Below are positions 47,292 to 58,942 of a DNA stretch of 64,000 bases, in pieces. Source of the stretch: Halocafeteria seosinensis (Eukaryota; Sar; Bigyra; Bicosoecida); NCBI GenBank assembly GCA_001687465.1, contig LVLI01000278.1, positions 1 to 64,000 of the forward strand, given 5' to 3'. The notes under the pieces are model-generated. The model ran no database searches. It was not told where the DNA came from and saw nothing but the letters and a program-made list of their open reading frames with translations. How positions within the stretch are numbered: position 1 is the first letter of the stretch; each line of letters begins with the position of its first letter. The position numbers were made by a program, and so were the translations under genes.

Positions 47292-47991
47292 ATGACGGAA
47301 GACAACAGAGGACGCCGCGGTTCCTTGGGATCTGCGCGAGATGGAGGATCAAAGCAGAAGTCCACCGCCAGTAAAGAGGACCCCACCACTGTTCTTCGCC
47401 CATCGCACCATGATCGGTGAGTGGGGCTGGATTGTTTGAATCGCTTTTAGACCGTTCGTGTCATCCGGATACAACGCTCCGATCGCAGATTCCCGGTAGG
47501 ACGAGCGAAAGCTATAATGCGAGAAATACTACAAGAGAAACTCGAAGGTGAGACATTCTCGTCTGAGCATGCTAAACCAATCGCTGATGAAATAAGGAGC
47601 CAGATAAGAGGTAGGATGGTGATATGAAGAGGTGGAGCTGGCTGTATCGTTAAGCATTGAGGTTTTGATCACAGATTTGGAAATACCACGATACAAAATT
47701 ATGGTCCAGGTGTTAATGGGCGAACAGAGAGGTGCGTACTCGTCGCTCTAGCATTGTTGATTTAAAGTTTAAGTTTACCACCATGGATTGGCTATCTCTC
47801 AGGTGAAGGAATGAGAATGGGCACTCGAAGTTTATGGGACCCGATGACAGACAGTTATGCGTCGGAGACGTATACCAATGTAAATAACGCTCGCTAAACA
47901 AGAAGTAATTGTGGTTTTGTTGTTGTATTTCCTTCCATTGCAGGATCACCTGTTTTGTATAGCCACTGTGTTCAGTGTATATCTCTACTAA
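47292..47991 (+). CDS. Tctex1-family dynein light chain
   Basis: Five exons (47292-47416, 47489-47610, 47675-47731, 47813-47879 and 47944-47991), all in phase, give about 138 residues. After a disordered start of about 40 residues comes the complete Tctex fold: RFPVGRAKAIMREILQEKLE, then DLEIPRYKIMVQVLMGEQRG, then TRSLWDPMTDSYASETYTND and a final LFCIATVFSVYLY. This order and the WDPxTDxYA block are diagnostic of the DYNLT/TCTEX1D family. Members dimerise on the dynein intermediate chain in cytoplasmic, intraflagellar or axonemal dyneins. The N-terminal extension and overall form are closer to TCTEX1D proteins, which often serve cilia, than to DYNLT1. Confidence 0.93.
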
Positions 47992-48193
47992 GGACGTTGA
48001 GACTGTTTAATTAAAGGAAGATGCAGGGATGTCTTCAATACATATGCATACCACTGGACTAGCGGAGGACCGACCCGGGAATAGGCCGCCTTCTACATAT
48101 ACAACAGTATGTGCGATGTTAGAAAAGCAAAGTAGAGCCCGTCATGTCAAGCGTCACGCACAAACGCGGAAGAGCAGGGATTTTATTCACTCT

Positions 48194-49009
48194 TTACGTC
48201 CTCATTGTGTTGATGTCGAAGCCACTATAATCCGAGCCAGCTTCATCGGCCGAACGGCCTACATTAACAGAATCCCAAGTTGGTGGAGCACGAGGTGGTT
48301 CTAAAGTATCTTCCTTTGGTTCGATATCCTGTCCCATCATCGCTGCTTGTTTCTTCATTTGTTCTGTACACATCATGAAGTACCTTAAATAGCAACGGTA
48401 TGGTCCCATAAGTCGACCGGAGCAGTCACCACTTACCCATTTGCATCTTTGACATCTGTTTCATTATAACTACTTGTAGGCCTTCTATCAAAGCAATAAT
48501 AATACCACCCGCGATTGCATTTCTAACTATAGCTTTGGTGCCAGCTGCGAAGAACAACAGATATATGATGATGATTGAAATCCCTGTTCCATGCGAGATC
48601 CATGTATCAAGTGTACATACCTCTGGCTGCGAGAATACCCCCGGTAAGGGCTCCAGAAGCTATGGCATTCCACGAGTCTTCCGTTTTTCGAACAGCTGCT
48701 AATGTACAGTCAAAGCAGGAGAACAGTCCTCCCCATACCGCAAAGTTACCTGCAGCGTAAAAAAGTTACCGCGAATACTTCACTGGGATCCACGCGTGCG
48801 CGACAGACAATTTAAGTGAACGCACCGCCTAGTACGGGAGCTCTCATACGGACTGCTGTGTATGCGCCCCGAATCCGGCTTGCGTAGCCCTTGGGCGCAT
48901 TTCGTGCTCCTTTAAAAAAGTGCCATATACTTCCACCGACTCCTCCTATTAAGAACGCGCCTCCGACGTCATCAAAAATGCGCCATGGACATGGCTCTCG
49001 ATCTTCCAT
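48194..49009 (-). CDS. TIM17: Mitochondrial inner-membrane translocase subunit TIM17
   Basis: Four exons join in phase to a protein of about 190 residues. The start, [20 protein letters not shown], is the TIM17 signature. It is followed by [35 protein letters not shown] and [11 protein letters not shown]. Four hydrophobic segments with GxxxG-type spacing are present. TIM17 forms part of the TIM23 complex, which imports presequence proteins. The paired cysteines of the family are visible (EPCPW and FSCFDC). The C-terminal tail after KQMSKMQMG is acidic, as in other members. The first exon ends at a GTGCGT donor near 48827. Confidence 0.95.
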
Positions 49010-49963
49010 TGTGCTATAAAGGGTGTATTATGTAATAAAGTCAATGTTCGTGTCAGTCCTCGGTCGGTCTCTGGAAGTTCCCACAACCAGAGCTGTAGAC
49101 TTCAGGTTTCACAATGTGAAAAAAGAAAGATTAATACAACATGTTTTAATGAGTGCACACATCATAAGGGAAAATCCCGTACGTCTACATTCACTCCATC
49201 ATACACCAGTGCATACCAGGCAGAGTTCGGACCGAAAACCGGGGTTTTCGGGTCATGACCGGACGGGATACCAGGAATTGACTCCACTGTCAAGTTGTAA
49301 CTATTAGACAGTTAATTGGTTCACTGTGGAGGAGCACCACACTCTGTTGCATGGCTTTGCATATCGAGTGATGATGACACACGATTGTACAAAGAATCGC
49401 TCATTCATTCAGTGACCAGCACAAACCAGGAAGCGTGTTACAATGAGTCAACTGAGAACTGTAAGACACACTCTAGCCCGGGACCCTCGGGTAGATAGTC
49501 CAATGTCCAAGCGATACCGGCTGCATGTCGCAATTTTTCAGGGAAAAGTTCCATGTCATGGAATCGATGAACTTCGGTTGTTTTGTGCTTGCTTCGGTCG
49601 CACCGAGCGCTGATGTGGTCGTAACTGAATGCGTTGATTCCACCCAATTCACTGTAATTTTCGGATTTGATTGAATTCCTATCTATACCGTCGTTACTAT
49701 TAGAGAATGACGATCCGCCGTACATAGAGAGATAGGATCGTTCATTAGAAGTGTATTTTAGGTAGCAACACAGCCGTTAACCTTGCTTGCCGGTGTTTCA
49801 AGCCGCCGACACATGTCCTTATTGTAATTCTTAGCTCTTCCCCTCCGCTAAACTAGCGCCCCCGTAAGCTTTTACGGCTGTTGGAATTAGGTAGACATTT
49901 CTGGGAAATTACTGGAAGTGGTGTGACATGGACAAAGGAGTGAAGTGGAGTTAAGTTGTGACG
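49010..49963. other. Intergenic region with one small candidate gene
   Basis: Apart from the minus-strand frame at 49438-49725, described separately, no coding support is seen. The right end is the promoter region of the adenylate-forming gene at 49964. Confidence 0.4.
49438..49725 (-). CDS. Small hypothetical protein
   Basis: A 95-codon frame with ATG start and TAA stop. The peptide starts with a Ser/Asn/Gly-rich region and ends in a mixed hydrophobic part (FHDMELFPEKLRHAAGIAWT). Composition is like a real small protein, but I recognise no family and no splice sites. It could be a chance frame. Confidence 0.3.
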   Translation of the reverse strand: MYGGSSFSNSNDGIDRNSIKSENYSELGGINAFSYDHISARCDRSKHKTTEVHRFHDMELFPEKLRHAAGIAWTLDYLPEGPGLECVLQFSVDSL

Positions 49964-52900
49964 ATGGCTTCAGATGGATCAAATGAGGAGAATCCTGCCG
50001 TTGAGGACGATTTTGAGAGGACGGACAATATCATCTCCAACATAGAGAACTTGACCCAGAGGGATCTTACTGCGCAACACGTTCTACATGAACAAAGTGC
50101 GCCCTCGGAGGGCGACGAGGACGAGGCTGGTACTGAGGATTGCCCTAGCGCCGCCACAAGTTGGCCTAGAGTCCAGGAAGTACCCCTTCAAGATACAATC
50201 GGCTCCTCAGCAGCTCAGTTAACCCGAGAAGATTTACATATGGAAGCTACTAACGGTGTACAGTCTTCGGGCACTAGTCAGAGATCTTCAGAGGACAAGT
50301 CCGATGGAGGCAATTCCACTCTGAGTTCCCAAAGCAGCAGCAGAAGTAATGATTCATTTGGGTTTGCAGATCAAAGGTTTGTAACAAATGCTCGACAAAG
50401 AAGCGAATCTTCGCCTCTCAGGAGCACGCGATTTTCAAATGTATCGCGGTCGCCCTCTAAATTGAGGTCTGGATTTTCTCCAAACCAGCCAGCTAGAAGG
50501 TCTAGCCTTCGTAACAGCATTCGCCAAATCCGGTTGTCTATCGTTGAACAAGAATTTTATGATGCACACAGAAGTCAAAGCAGGAGTATCAGTAGACTCA
50601 CAGAAGATACACGAGCAAGTGTCTCGGGGAAGGAGACTGCAAACGACTCTGGCGAATCGGAAATGCTTGAGGATGTTGAAACGCTATCCTACATGGGCTC
50701 TACTTCTTTGTTTGTATCAAACCATGCGAATGGTTCAGATGATTCTCATATGTACGTTAAAGCGATGCTCCCTGCTGCTCAAGAGGTTGGCGAGGAAGCG
50801 GCAGAGACAGGCGTTTGGGAGACTCTTTGGGATCACATAAACACAGTGGCACTCAGGCATGAGAGTCGAAATGCAATGTTGCTTGTAAGGTTTCATGCCG
50901 AACGTAGAAACAGCTCTCATCAGGCGAGAAACGTTCAAAAGGTCGAGAAAGTGTATGATGTCTCCACACCATGCTCAACTGTTAGCTATGAGGAGTTGCC
51001 AATTCTGGTCAACGCTTTGACGTTCAGTCTGAAAAGGAAAAAATTGGTAAAGATGGGAAGGGCGTGCTTGTTTTTCGCCCCAATAAGCCCGCTCTATCTT
51101 GTTTCCGTTCTAGCAACGATGCACTGTCAGGGTGTACCTGCTTTGATCTCGGCAAGGGAGCTTGGAGCCGATTTTGTCGCCGATGGCGCGACGGGCGATG
51201 TGCCCCTCTCCCGATACACGTTTGACCTTGCGAAGTTAATTTGCGACTGCAAACCTCTCACGATCTTTACCACCTCCAATTGTCTTCCCTCAGTTGTCGC
51301 CTGTCTCCAACTGATTTCTTTCAGCGCTTTCAAAAATGTGGAAAACGGGGAACTAGAACATCCCCGTTACATTGAGCAGCTTGAGTGGGTAAAGAGTGTC
51401 AAGGTTGCCCTGCTTGATACACAGTCAAGTGAAACCATCGGAAGTATTGTAGATAAAATTGGGTCATCTTGGGTGGAAAGCAATAGATTAAAGGGACGCT
51501 ATGCGAAATATTGGGGGAAAACCGAGGAGAGCATGGAAGCAGATCCCGCTACTGTGGATTCGTCGCAATTTGCATTCAGACTAACGTGGCCAAAGAACAC
51601 GAGAGAGTTCCACTGGTCGATCAAGAGAACAGCGAGTGCTCTCTCACGCAAGCATATGCACTACCCTATGAAACTGATTTCGGAAGGCTTCAATAATAAG
51701 ATGAATATTCCTCAAGATACAGAAAGCGTAGATCGCTCGATCTTTGCCTTGCAAACGTCGTGGAGACCGCATGACGCAACAATTGAGTGGGAAGCAATCT
51801 CTGACAAGGCCGCGGACGAAGTTTATGAGAATTCCATTCGAGACTCAATGGTTTACAACCACCCCTTGGTATCCCATGTTGATGTGGATGCAGATATAAT
51901 AAATGTATTTTCTCAGTCCCTGATTACAGAGGGTCCTATCGAACTCGTCCAAGGCTGGTGTGGTATGGATACTATCTTGGCCACCCTAATGCCGTCGCTT
52001 GTGCATGGATTCGCAATTTACTGCCAGTACGAAGAGAATATGAAAAGTAGTTTGACCTCGTACACGACACTATCCCCTACAAAGCAAGGAAGCAAGTCGG
52101 CATCCCCGACGAAACATTCGTCCCCTCACCGCGCAACTGGAATTTGCTTGTCAGTGTCCGAGTTAGCTGCCATTGACGGCATACAGACAAAGACAGAGAA
52201 TCGCTAACTGACAATCCATAGATCACTCAACGTCTGTAGAATCCCGAGAATTTGTCGCGGACCCCTAGTTTCGAAAACAAAGTGCCACCAAAGGATTTAA
52301 TTACTTCTTTCGCTTACAGTTATCTTCTTGGAGATGAGCACGCCATGATGGAGAATCCTGTGAAGTCTCAAGTCTTTGAAAATACCCTTTGCCAGGGGAT
52401 TTTTCATGTCCGGTCAGGGAAAGGCGTTGGCGAAGCAGAAAAGTACCCCGACGCAGTCTATCTATTTAACAAGGAACCAATGGTTCTGGGCGTCCTAGTA
52501 GTGTCATGTAAGGGACAACTATAGCGACCTGATGCTGAAGAAGATGTGCAACACGGTAGTAGGTGGATACGGAAATAGGGTCTGCGGGAAGGGACCTCTG
52601 GCGGAAGAAGTTCTTGTTGTTTATCTCGTGCTCAAGTAGCGGTCCACATCGTAATTTTCAGGATATTTTGAGAGCCTACCTTCAACTTTGTAAGCGCAAG
52701 GAGTTTATCCAGTATGCCATGAATGAGGTATTACCGGATCAGCATTTATTACTGCTCAAGCTCACCGGCCAGAGTATGAGATGTGACATTGCGGCTCTTA
52801 CCAGAGGTACCGTAAGCCTTGCGAAATTCGAGAATTTTCAGTATGTTTTTCCCGATGACAGTGTCCTTCCCGGCACTGGATCCTCGCATCCTTACTCTGC

Positions 52901-53042
52901 GACTAAAACAGGTTCATTTGGGGATGGGTTTCCAGTGCTTTCGCATAAGAAAAGTAGCGTGGAGAAAGCGACTGTGGAATTCGCTTCAGCACTACTACCT
53001 CCAGTGAATGCCGCGCTAAATAGAGCGGCATCTAGACGCTAG
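49964..53042 (+). CDS. Divergent adenylate-forming (AMP-binding) protein, DIP2/Mug62-like
   Basis: The first exon runs from the ATG at 49964 to about 52200; further exons lie within 52240-52507 and 52600-53042. The first 270 residues are disordered and Ser-rich. From about residue 285 the sequence follows the N-part of a DIP2-type AMP-binding domain: VWETLWDHINTVALRHESRN, VSYEELPILVNAL, ACLFFAPISPLYLVSVLATM and MHCQGVPALI. The C-terminal exon has VLPDQHLLLL and LTRGTVSLAKFENFQYVF, like the DIP2 C-terminal subdomain. The usual Ser/Thr/Gly-rich AMP-binding loop was not found, so catalysis is doubtful. DIP2 proteins act in lipid homeostasis. The splice junctions near 52150-52240 and 52500-52600 could not be settled, so the model may contain an error or a broken exon. 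Confidence 0.5.
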
Positions 53043-53988
53043 AAACCGATGGTCTAGTTGACCTGTACTAAGGAAGAGGTCGTTGCTGTAGTTGATCTGT
53101 GGTTGGAACTATTGAAGAGCAACCCAAACGCCCCGTATTTCCTCAAGGTTCTACAAAACCTTCACATGATTCCACCCTGAGGCAGGGTAAATCTGTCCCA
53201 ATGAATGAACATGCAAATGGGTCAGTACCTCTCCATCGTGGCTCATCAAAGGAAATTTGTTCTCCCGTCGTGCTGCAGCCTACACTATTAAATCAGTTTC
53301 ACTGTAAAAAGTGTCACAAGAAGAGGCGTTTACAATATAGGTAAAAGTCGCGCGAAAAGTTCCAACCTTATGGTCTTGACAAGGGTATTCGGTCAGATGT
53401 TGTTGTCACCAATCGAGTAGAGTATCTTTTGTGCTCATGTTAACGACGGCATAGCCACCGAAAAGTTCAACTTATACGAAGCCTTAGGTGGAAACTAGCC
53501 TGGGGTAGTTCATTTCGAACAGCGTAAAGCAAACAGTCAACGCTCTGACTGAAAAATACCATGCAATGGCTGCAGCTGGAGACACAAATAGATCCTGCGT
53601 AGCTAACTGACTACAACTTAGTACTGGCGAGTGCTATCCTGGTGCACCTTATAGGAATCATGTTTCTTTCATCACGGTTTGAGGGGGAGTCACTGGACTA
53701 CTACCGGAATGAGTTCAAACCTCTGTGCGTGTGTGTGCATGGTATAGTTGTTTTGGTGCTCAGTTCTGTATCTTCTTCTTCGTTTTCGGCATTGAACTCT
53801 TATCAACGTTTTACTCACATGTACCGATGCAGTTACTGTTTTCATGCTCCTGCGGTTGCCAGATCGACATATACAAGGCAGATTCCTCGGTTTCGTCCAG
53901 GCAGTTGTCACGGAGAGATTTCTCTGCGGTATTACAACTCACATGAATCCATTGAGTGTTACAGCTAGGCCAACAACTTCCCAAACAA
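53043..53988. other. Region of unclear coding status
   Basis: A plus-strand frame at 53099-53344 encodes a hydrophilic peptide ending in FHCKKCHKKRRLQYR. Another at 53844-54074 contains a Glu/Ser-rich stretch that could be an upstream exon of the next gene. Neither could be joined with consistent phase. Confidence 0.3.
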
Positions 53989-54481
53989 ATGAAAATTACT
54001 CCGAGGCGGAAGAAAGTGCATCATCTCTGGAGCAACTTGCGAGTGAGTGCCCGAGAAGAAATCAAGCAGTTTAAGCTAAATCAGCGCAAGAACAGTGTCG
54101 AGAAGTCAAGGGAGGACGATATGTGGAGGTCCCGTGAATTTCTCAGTACCTGTGCAGTCGTAAGCGTCAGGAGTTCGTGCCGTATGTTGCCTTCAGAAGA
54201 GATCGAAGATCTCGATTCGACAGGTGGACACAAATAGCAACGTGGAAATAGTGACAAACGAACATTACAACAGGCGACTACGTAACCGGGAGCCACGAGT
54301 GTTTCCTAATGCCTTGCTCTCACTGTTCGACAACCGCAAGGAACATACAATCACAAGCATTGGAGTGATGGATAGTCTTGACGTCAGCACCGGGGTTTGG
54401 TCTCGGAAGCCAATTAAGAGTAGACATAGTGTTCCTTTAGTAGACGAGGATTGTTATCCGATGCCATGGACTCGCCGATAA
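53989..54481 (+). CDS. Unrecognised basic protein, two exons
   Basis: Exons 53989-54159 and 54224-54481 join in phase 0 across a 64-base intron with a GTAAGC donor and GACAG acceptor, giving 142 residues. The first exon is Lys/Arg-rich and the second contains NREPRVFPNALLSLFD and SLDVSTGVWSRKPIKSR. I recognise no family. Upstream exons may exist, so the start is uncertain. The last 68 bases overlap an open frame on the opposite strand. Confidence 0.4.
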
Positions 54482-55076
54482 TGCGGATATGTCGCCAGAT
54501 CTCGGGCTCTACACGGTAACTGAATGTGACGCTGCCTAGTGACTTCAAACGAAGACATTGTTTGTGCAGCATGATTACCAGAACACCAGTAGTCAGAAGT
54601 GGGCGGTGCACAAATTTAGCCTCCACCTCTGGCACGGACTGCTTCAACAACTGTAACTCCTTCAGTGTTTCTCTCCCTGCTGGTATCAAGAAAGCAGCAT
54701 CCACGGAGGTTGGCTGGTCTAAAACAAAAAATTGCTGCCTAATTGGGGGCGGGCCGAAGAATGGGGCTGAAGTCTCTCATGTCAACACATCACATCTTTC
54801 TACCATCGATCGAAACAGTTCCTGTGATAGTCATGTATTTCGACACTCCGATCCACGGACAGCAGGCTCTGCTTCCTGGTAAAGCTTGTACCACATAGCA
54901 GGGTTAGTATATATTGGGACTAACTGAATTTTAGCCTCAGGCACGACAATCTCCGAGGAATAAATTGAGCAACTGATTGGTCGGTTTGTGGTGTCCATGC
55001 GGAATGATTTCCATACCACTACCGGCAGTATTTCCTACCACAGCTGCCGACTAAGTTCTACCGACATGACCGTACT
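54414..55076 (-). CDS. Unrecognised minus-strand gene, exons partly resolved
   Basis: The best-supported exon is 54718-54414, preceded by a strong polypyrimidine acceptor (TTTTTTGTTTTAG). It encodes about 101 residues including VDAAFLIPAGRETLKELQLL and ending SDNNPRLLKEHYVYS. Upstream, a TACTAAC branch sequence near 54904-54910 and AG sites nearby suggest one or two more exons reaching back to about 55070. Their phases are not fully settled. No family is recognised. Confidence 0.35.
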
Positions 55077-55164
55077 AGTCCGGGAATTAGAGCAAAAAGA
55101 GAATTGGAGAGCCTAACGCACAAAAGGCAGTTACATCCGTGAAGCAATCACTCAGGATGTACGA

Positions 55165-56714
55165 TCAAGAGGAAATCTGTCTCCAGATCCTTGAATCGGA
55201 ATCTACCGATTTGCTCTCATACCAAGGCGGTAATTGCTGGAAAGGATTCAATTGGTGGTCGACGAACAGTTCTTCATCCAGTATTTGCCGGGTGGCGACT
55301 AATACTACACCCTGCAAAACAAACAAATTCACTAAGGAATGAGCAAGTGTCAAAATAGCGAATATCTTACCTTCATGTAAATTGACTGTTCCAGGAGACC
55401 ATGCAGCGCTTGTCCAGTCGTCAAGTCCGTACCCCATTTGTTGGGAACATACGGGCGAAGATGCTTTGGAAATTCCAGTGACATGTACGTATCTGTAGAG
55501 CAGTGCACGTATCACCATAGAAACACAGACACTCCATCTTAGGTTCACATACTTTGATCTCCGTCGATAAAGTCGTATTGAATCCGCATGACGTTCGGCT
55601 GAATCTTCCTGGGCGGATGGCGCACATGATGGGCAACCGCCAAGGGATTGAATGCATCTGACGCTGCTTTGCAGGTTGCGAATATGTTGAAGAACAAGAC
55701 GGCGGGTTGACTGAGCGTCAATTTCAAAGTATAACTACTTACATGCTCCGTGTACATCCAAAATAGTATCATCGTAACGGGGTATCACTACTCGAGGAAC
55801 ATCGGGATTTCCGAAATGGCCGAAGTCAATAGCCTTCTGTCTCATTTCGCTGTTGTAGACAGCTCCAGGAAATAAAGCCTGCAAGCAGTAATAATTGCAG
55901 AAGAATCCTAAGCCTTACCAACATTAGCTGACGCTAGTTGGATCCACATACAACCACTTGGCCGACGTCCGCAAACCCCTTCAAATACACACCCACTTTA
56001 TGATTTGGAGTCGGAGCTTGGGAAGGACCGAGCCAAAGGGAGAACCCTTGTCTCTGCGTCAATATTTCACGAAGCTGCCTTAAGGATTCTTCTTCTTTTT
56101 CTTGAGCTAACATCTTCATTTGGAAATCAAGCGTCATATATGGATTCGTATGCGTCGACGGGCCGATACTTGGCTGCTCCGCGGCATTTGTATCTGCAGC
56201 AAGATTGAATTAGTACCATGAAAAACAAGTAGGGGTATATTGACCGTATTTCCTACCGGACTCGTCTAATTCTGGGAGAGTAGGTGAAACAGGGGCATTT
56301 CCACTATCAACGTCGTAGAGATGCTGGAACATTTCTGAGACCTGCACCGTTCAGCACTCCCGCGATGAATTGACAGTCTCGGGAGCAATATGGGAAGACT
56401 CTTACTTGAACCGTGATTTTCTCATTGGTAAGAGGAATCAACGACGCCAAATCCATGTTGTCGAAACGTCGTCTCAAAGAGTTAACCAGCCTGGAGTAAG
56501 AGCGTATGAATCGATTGACATGCATTTCAACACTGGTTATCTGACCATCATACCACATGAGCTCCGTGTCGTCAACTATTTCCTGCCGCGCTTCATTTAA
56601 TTCCAGGAGAAGTGCCGCTCGCCTGTAGTCCAGCGTCGCCTGTATGCCAAGAACGTCATGTCTACCAAATACCGGTGCTAATGCTCCATAGAGCTCCTTG
56701 TAGCTTGGGGTCAT
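55165..56714 (-). CDS. SETD9: SETD9-like SET-domain protein
   Basis: Seven exons join in phase into roughly 380 residues. The N-terminal third is helical. The SET region has HKVGVYLKGFADVGQVVALF followed by PGAVYNSE (the GxGVF...YPGxVY block), then VIPRYDDTILDVHGA, NPLAVAHHVRHPPRKIQPNV, FPKHLRPYVPN and VVLVATRQILDEELFVDHQL. This series matches the animal SETD9 pattern block by block, including the unusual NPLAV...V motif where classic SET proteins have NHS. A methyltransferase role is assumed from the family, but no substrate is known to me. The first intron's GTAAGA donor follows EKITVQ. The start at 56714 is the first ATG of the frame. Confidence 0.8.
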
Positions 56715-57508
56715 ACCTGCATTTTCTTGCCAATGGACGGTGCTCTGGAGATGAATTTGGCGAACCTTTGCAGAATTCGCGGAAGCATTTGCATTTGCAT
56801 TTTCATTTGAAATCTTCGTTAGTACACACTCAACCTCCTAAACGTCATGTAGGGCCACTATCTCCCGTTGATTGAGCTGTATGGACGATTCTCGATGTGG
56901 AGTCGGATCTGGAAGTGACTTCCACACCCTCTAACTGTTAATTTTTCAATGCCCCAACTTCGTTTGTTACTTTCCCACTATGAATCCCATCCAATGTACA
57001 ACATTGTTGGAGACTATACAACCCGCGTCACTTGCGTCACTTGATACCATTCCATCAATTCCAACTCGAATCGAGTCGACGAAATGATTGCTTCCTCCCA
57101 AAATGCCTTGGGGCAGCGACCGTTAGGAGGAAAGGGCGATCGTCGCAGATCCCACCAGAATGCCCGATTTACAAGGATTCCCGTGTCGGATACTATCTCC
57201 CATTTGTTTCATTCTCCGATCCGCCTTGTTACCGTGGAAGCGAAACTGTGACGGGAACTGAAATTGGCCGAGGACATATTGTGTGGAGTAGTTTGTGAGG
57301 TTTGAAACATACCCAAACGGTCTCCAAGGCACAAATACCAGGATTTCTCAGGTTTATTGGACAGGTGGTCGTGTGCAGTGTCATGATGCGTTGTCTCTCT
57401 TTGTGTGGAAATTAATTCAACAAAGAAATTGAACGAGCGAATACCGTGGGGGCGAAAGACAAGTGGATATAGATCCCTGCGAGATACATTTGTTTGTCAG
57501 ACCCAACA
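56715..57508. other. Divergent intergenic region
   Basis: About 800 bases between the SETD9-like and MIS12 start codons. Short frames on both strands have no support. It contains a near-repeat, GCATTTGCATTTGCATTTTCATTTG, near 56790. Confidence 0.45.
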
Positions 57509-58764
57509 ATGGCTTCCAAATCAAGTTTCCAGAAGGGGAAAGGAACCAAGAAAGGATCCAGCGGGAGTAAACCGTCGTCGAGCAGTGGGAGAGTGCCATC
57601 AGAGTACTACAATGCGGATAACGCGAAAACTTACTTCGGGTTTGATCCCTTAGAGTTCATCGAAGATAGTGAGTCTTGCTCAGGTTGCGCGTCGTGGCGT
57701 GGACTACTCTTCATGGAAACGTATTTCATGGTTTATTGTGTGCAGTATATAACGCTTGTGATGACTATATTAACGATGGAATGGATGAACTCCAACACAG
57801 CTTACATATGGTACGTTGCATTGGCTTGTATAAATGGATGCGGAGGAAAAGATCCCTGAACTTACATTTCAGGCATTGAAACATAAGCGAGAGCGAAAAA
57901 GCCGAAAGCGAAAAGACGTTGAAGAGACGGAGATTGAGAAAAATATATCGAAGGTACGAGGCTCATTTCCTGCCTTTCTTCCTGTTGCCAGGAACACGTT
58001 CACATCTGTTAAACCCCGTCTCAGGGATGTGACCGGATGGTAGAAAAGTTGAGGCGAATTTTTGATCGCAACATTGACAGATTCGAAGTATATACTCAAA
58101 GGAACATATTTAATGTCCCCGAGCATATCGCGCATCAGGCGGTGAGTAAATCGATATTTAGTTCATAGTTGAAACCTGCAGTCACTGGCACTATATTACT
58201 ATACAGCAAGGGAAAGGAAGCTCCAAGTCAGATAGAGAGCGGAATCGAAATGATAATACTGAAGGTGAAGATCGTATTGAAGAACTACGGCACAAGATTC
58301 GAGAAGTATGTTAACGTTTTGCCACACGACGCCTGAATTCTGAGTAAACACTTTGAACGTCTTTGCAGCAACGACGAAAGCATAGAACGTTATTATTCCT
58401 TAAAAAATTGTACGAAAGAAGGATACCACAATTAGAAGAAAAAGCACAAGATATTTATGCTGCGACTATGGCGTTAAGAGGGGAAAATGTTTCCCGTGAG
58501 GATGCGTCTGCTCCAACGGACGATACCATAAATGAAATTAAAGAGAAAGTAACTCAGATAGTGGACCAGACTCAAGAATTGCGGGGAGTCTGTGCTCGGT
58601 TGGCCGTATCTGCTGACACGGAAGAGGACACGTCTCAAAGTAGCAAAGGAGGGTCTAAAGACTCAGAAAGTACAGGTTCCCGCCTCAGCTTTGGAGAGTT
58701 GCGATCCAGGTATTATCAGGACGTTCAAAAAGCAGCTGGTACCGGTGCGTCCTCGAACCGATAA
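57509..58764 (+). CDS. MIS12: Kinetochore protein MIS12
   Basis: Six exons (57509-57668, 57746-57810, 57873-57953, 58025-58141, 58207-58305 and 58369-58764), all in phase, give 305 residues. After a Lys/Ser-rich start comes the MIS12 signature YFGFDPLEFIED, joined across the first intron to IYNACDDYINDGMDELQHSL. The second signature, LRRIFDRNIDRFEVYTQRNI followed by FNVPEHI, lies in exon 4. Coiled-coil sequence fills the rest. MIS12 is a core subunit of the MIS12/MIND complex, which links the inner kinetochore to NDC80 and KNL1. The insert of basic residues between helices (KRERKSRKRKDVEETE) and the long C-terminal acidic part are lineage-specific. Confidence 0.92.
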
Positions 58765-58942
58765 GAGGTTATTGTATGTGATTAAGGAACTCGCCGTTGG
58801 TGATGGCATGTGCTACCGACATCGCCCTGCCGTGAGGCCCCCGACTATCCTCAATGCTTTTCATGTAGCGCTCAATGACCTGGAAAGCGAAGTAAATAGT
58901 GTGTACCGAAGAGACGGGTGGAGAGTCATATGTTTCCGCGAC

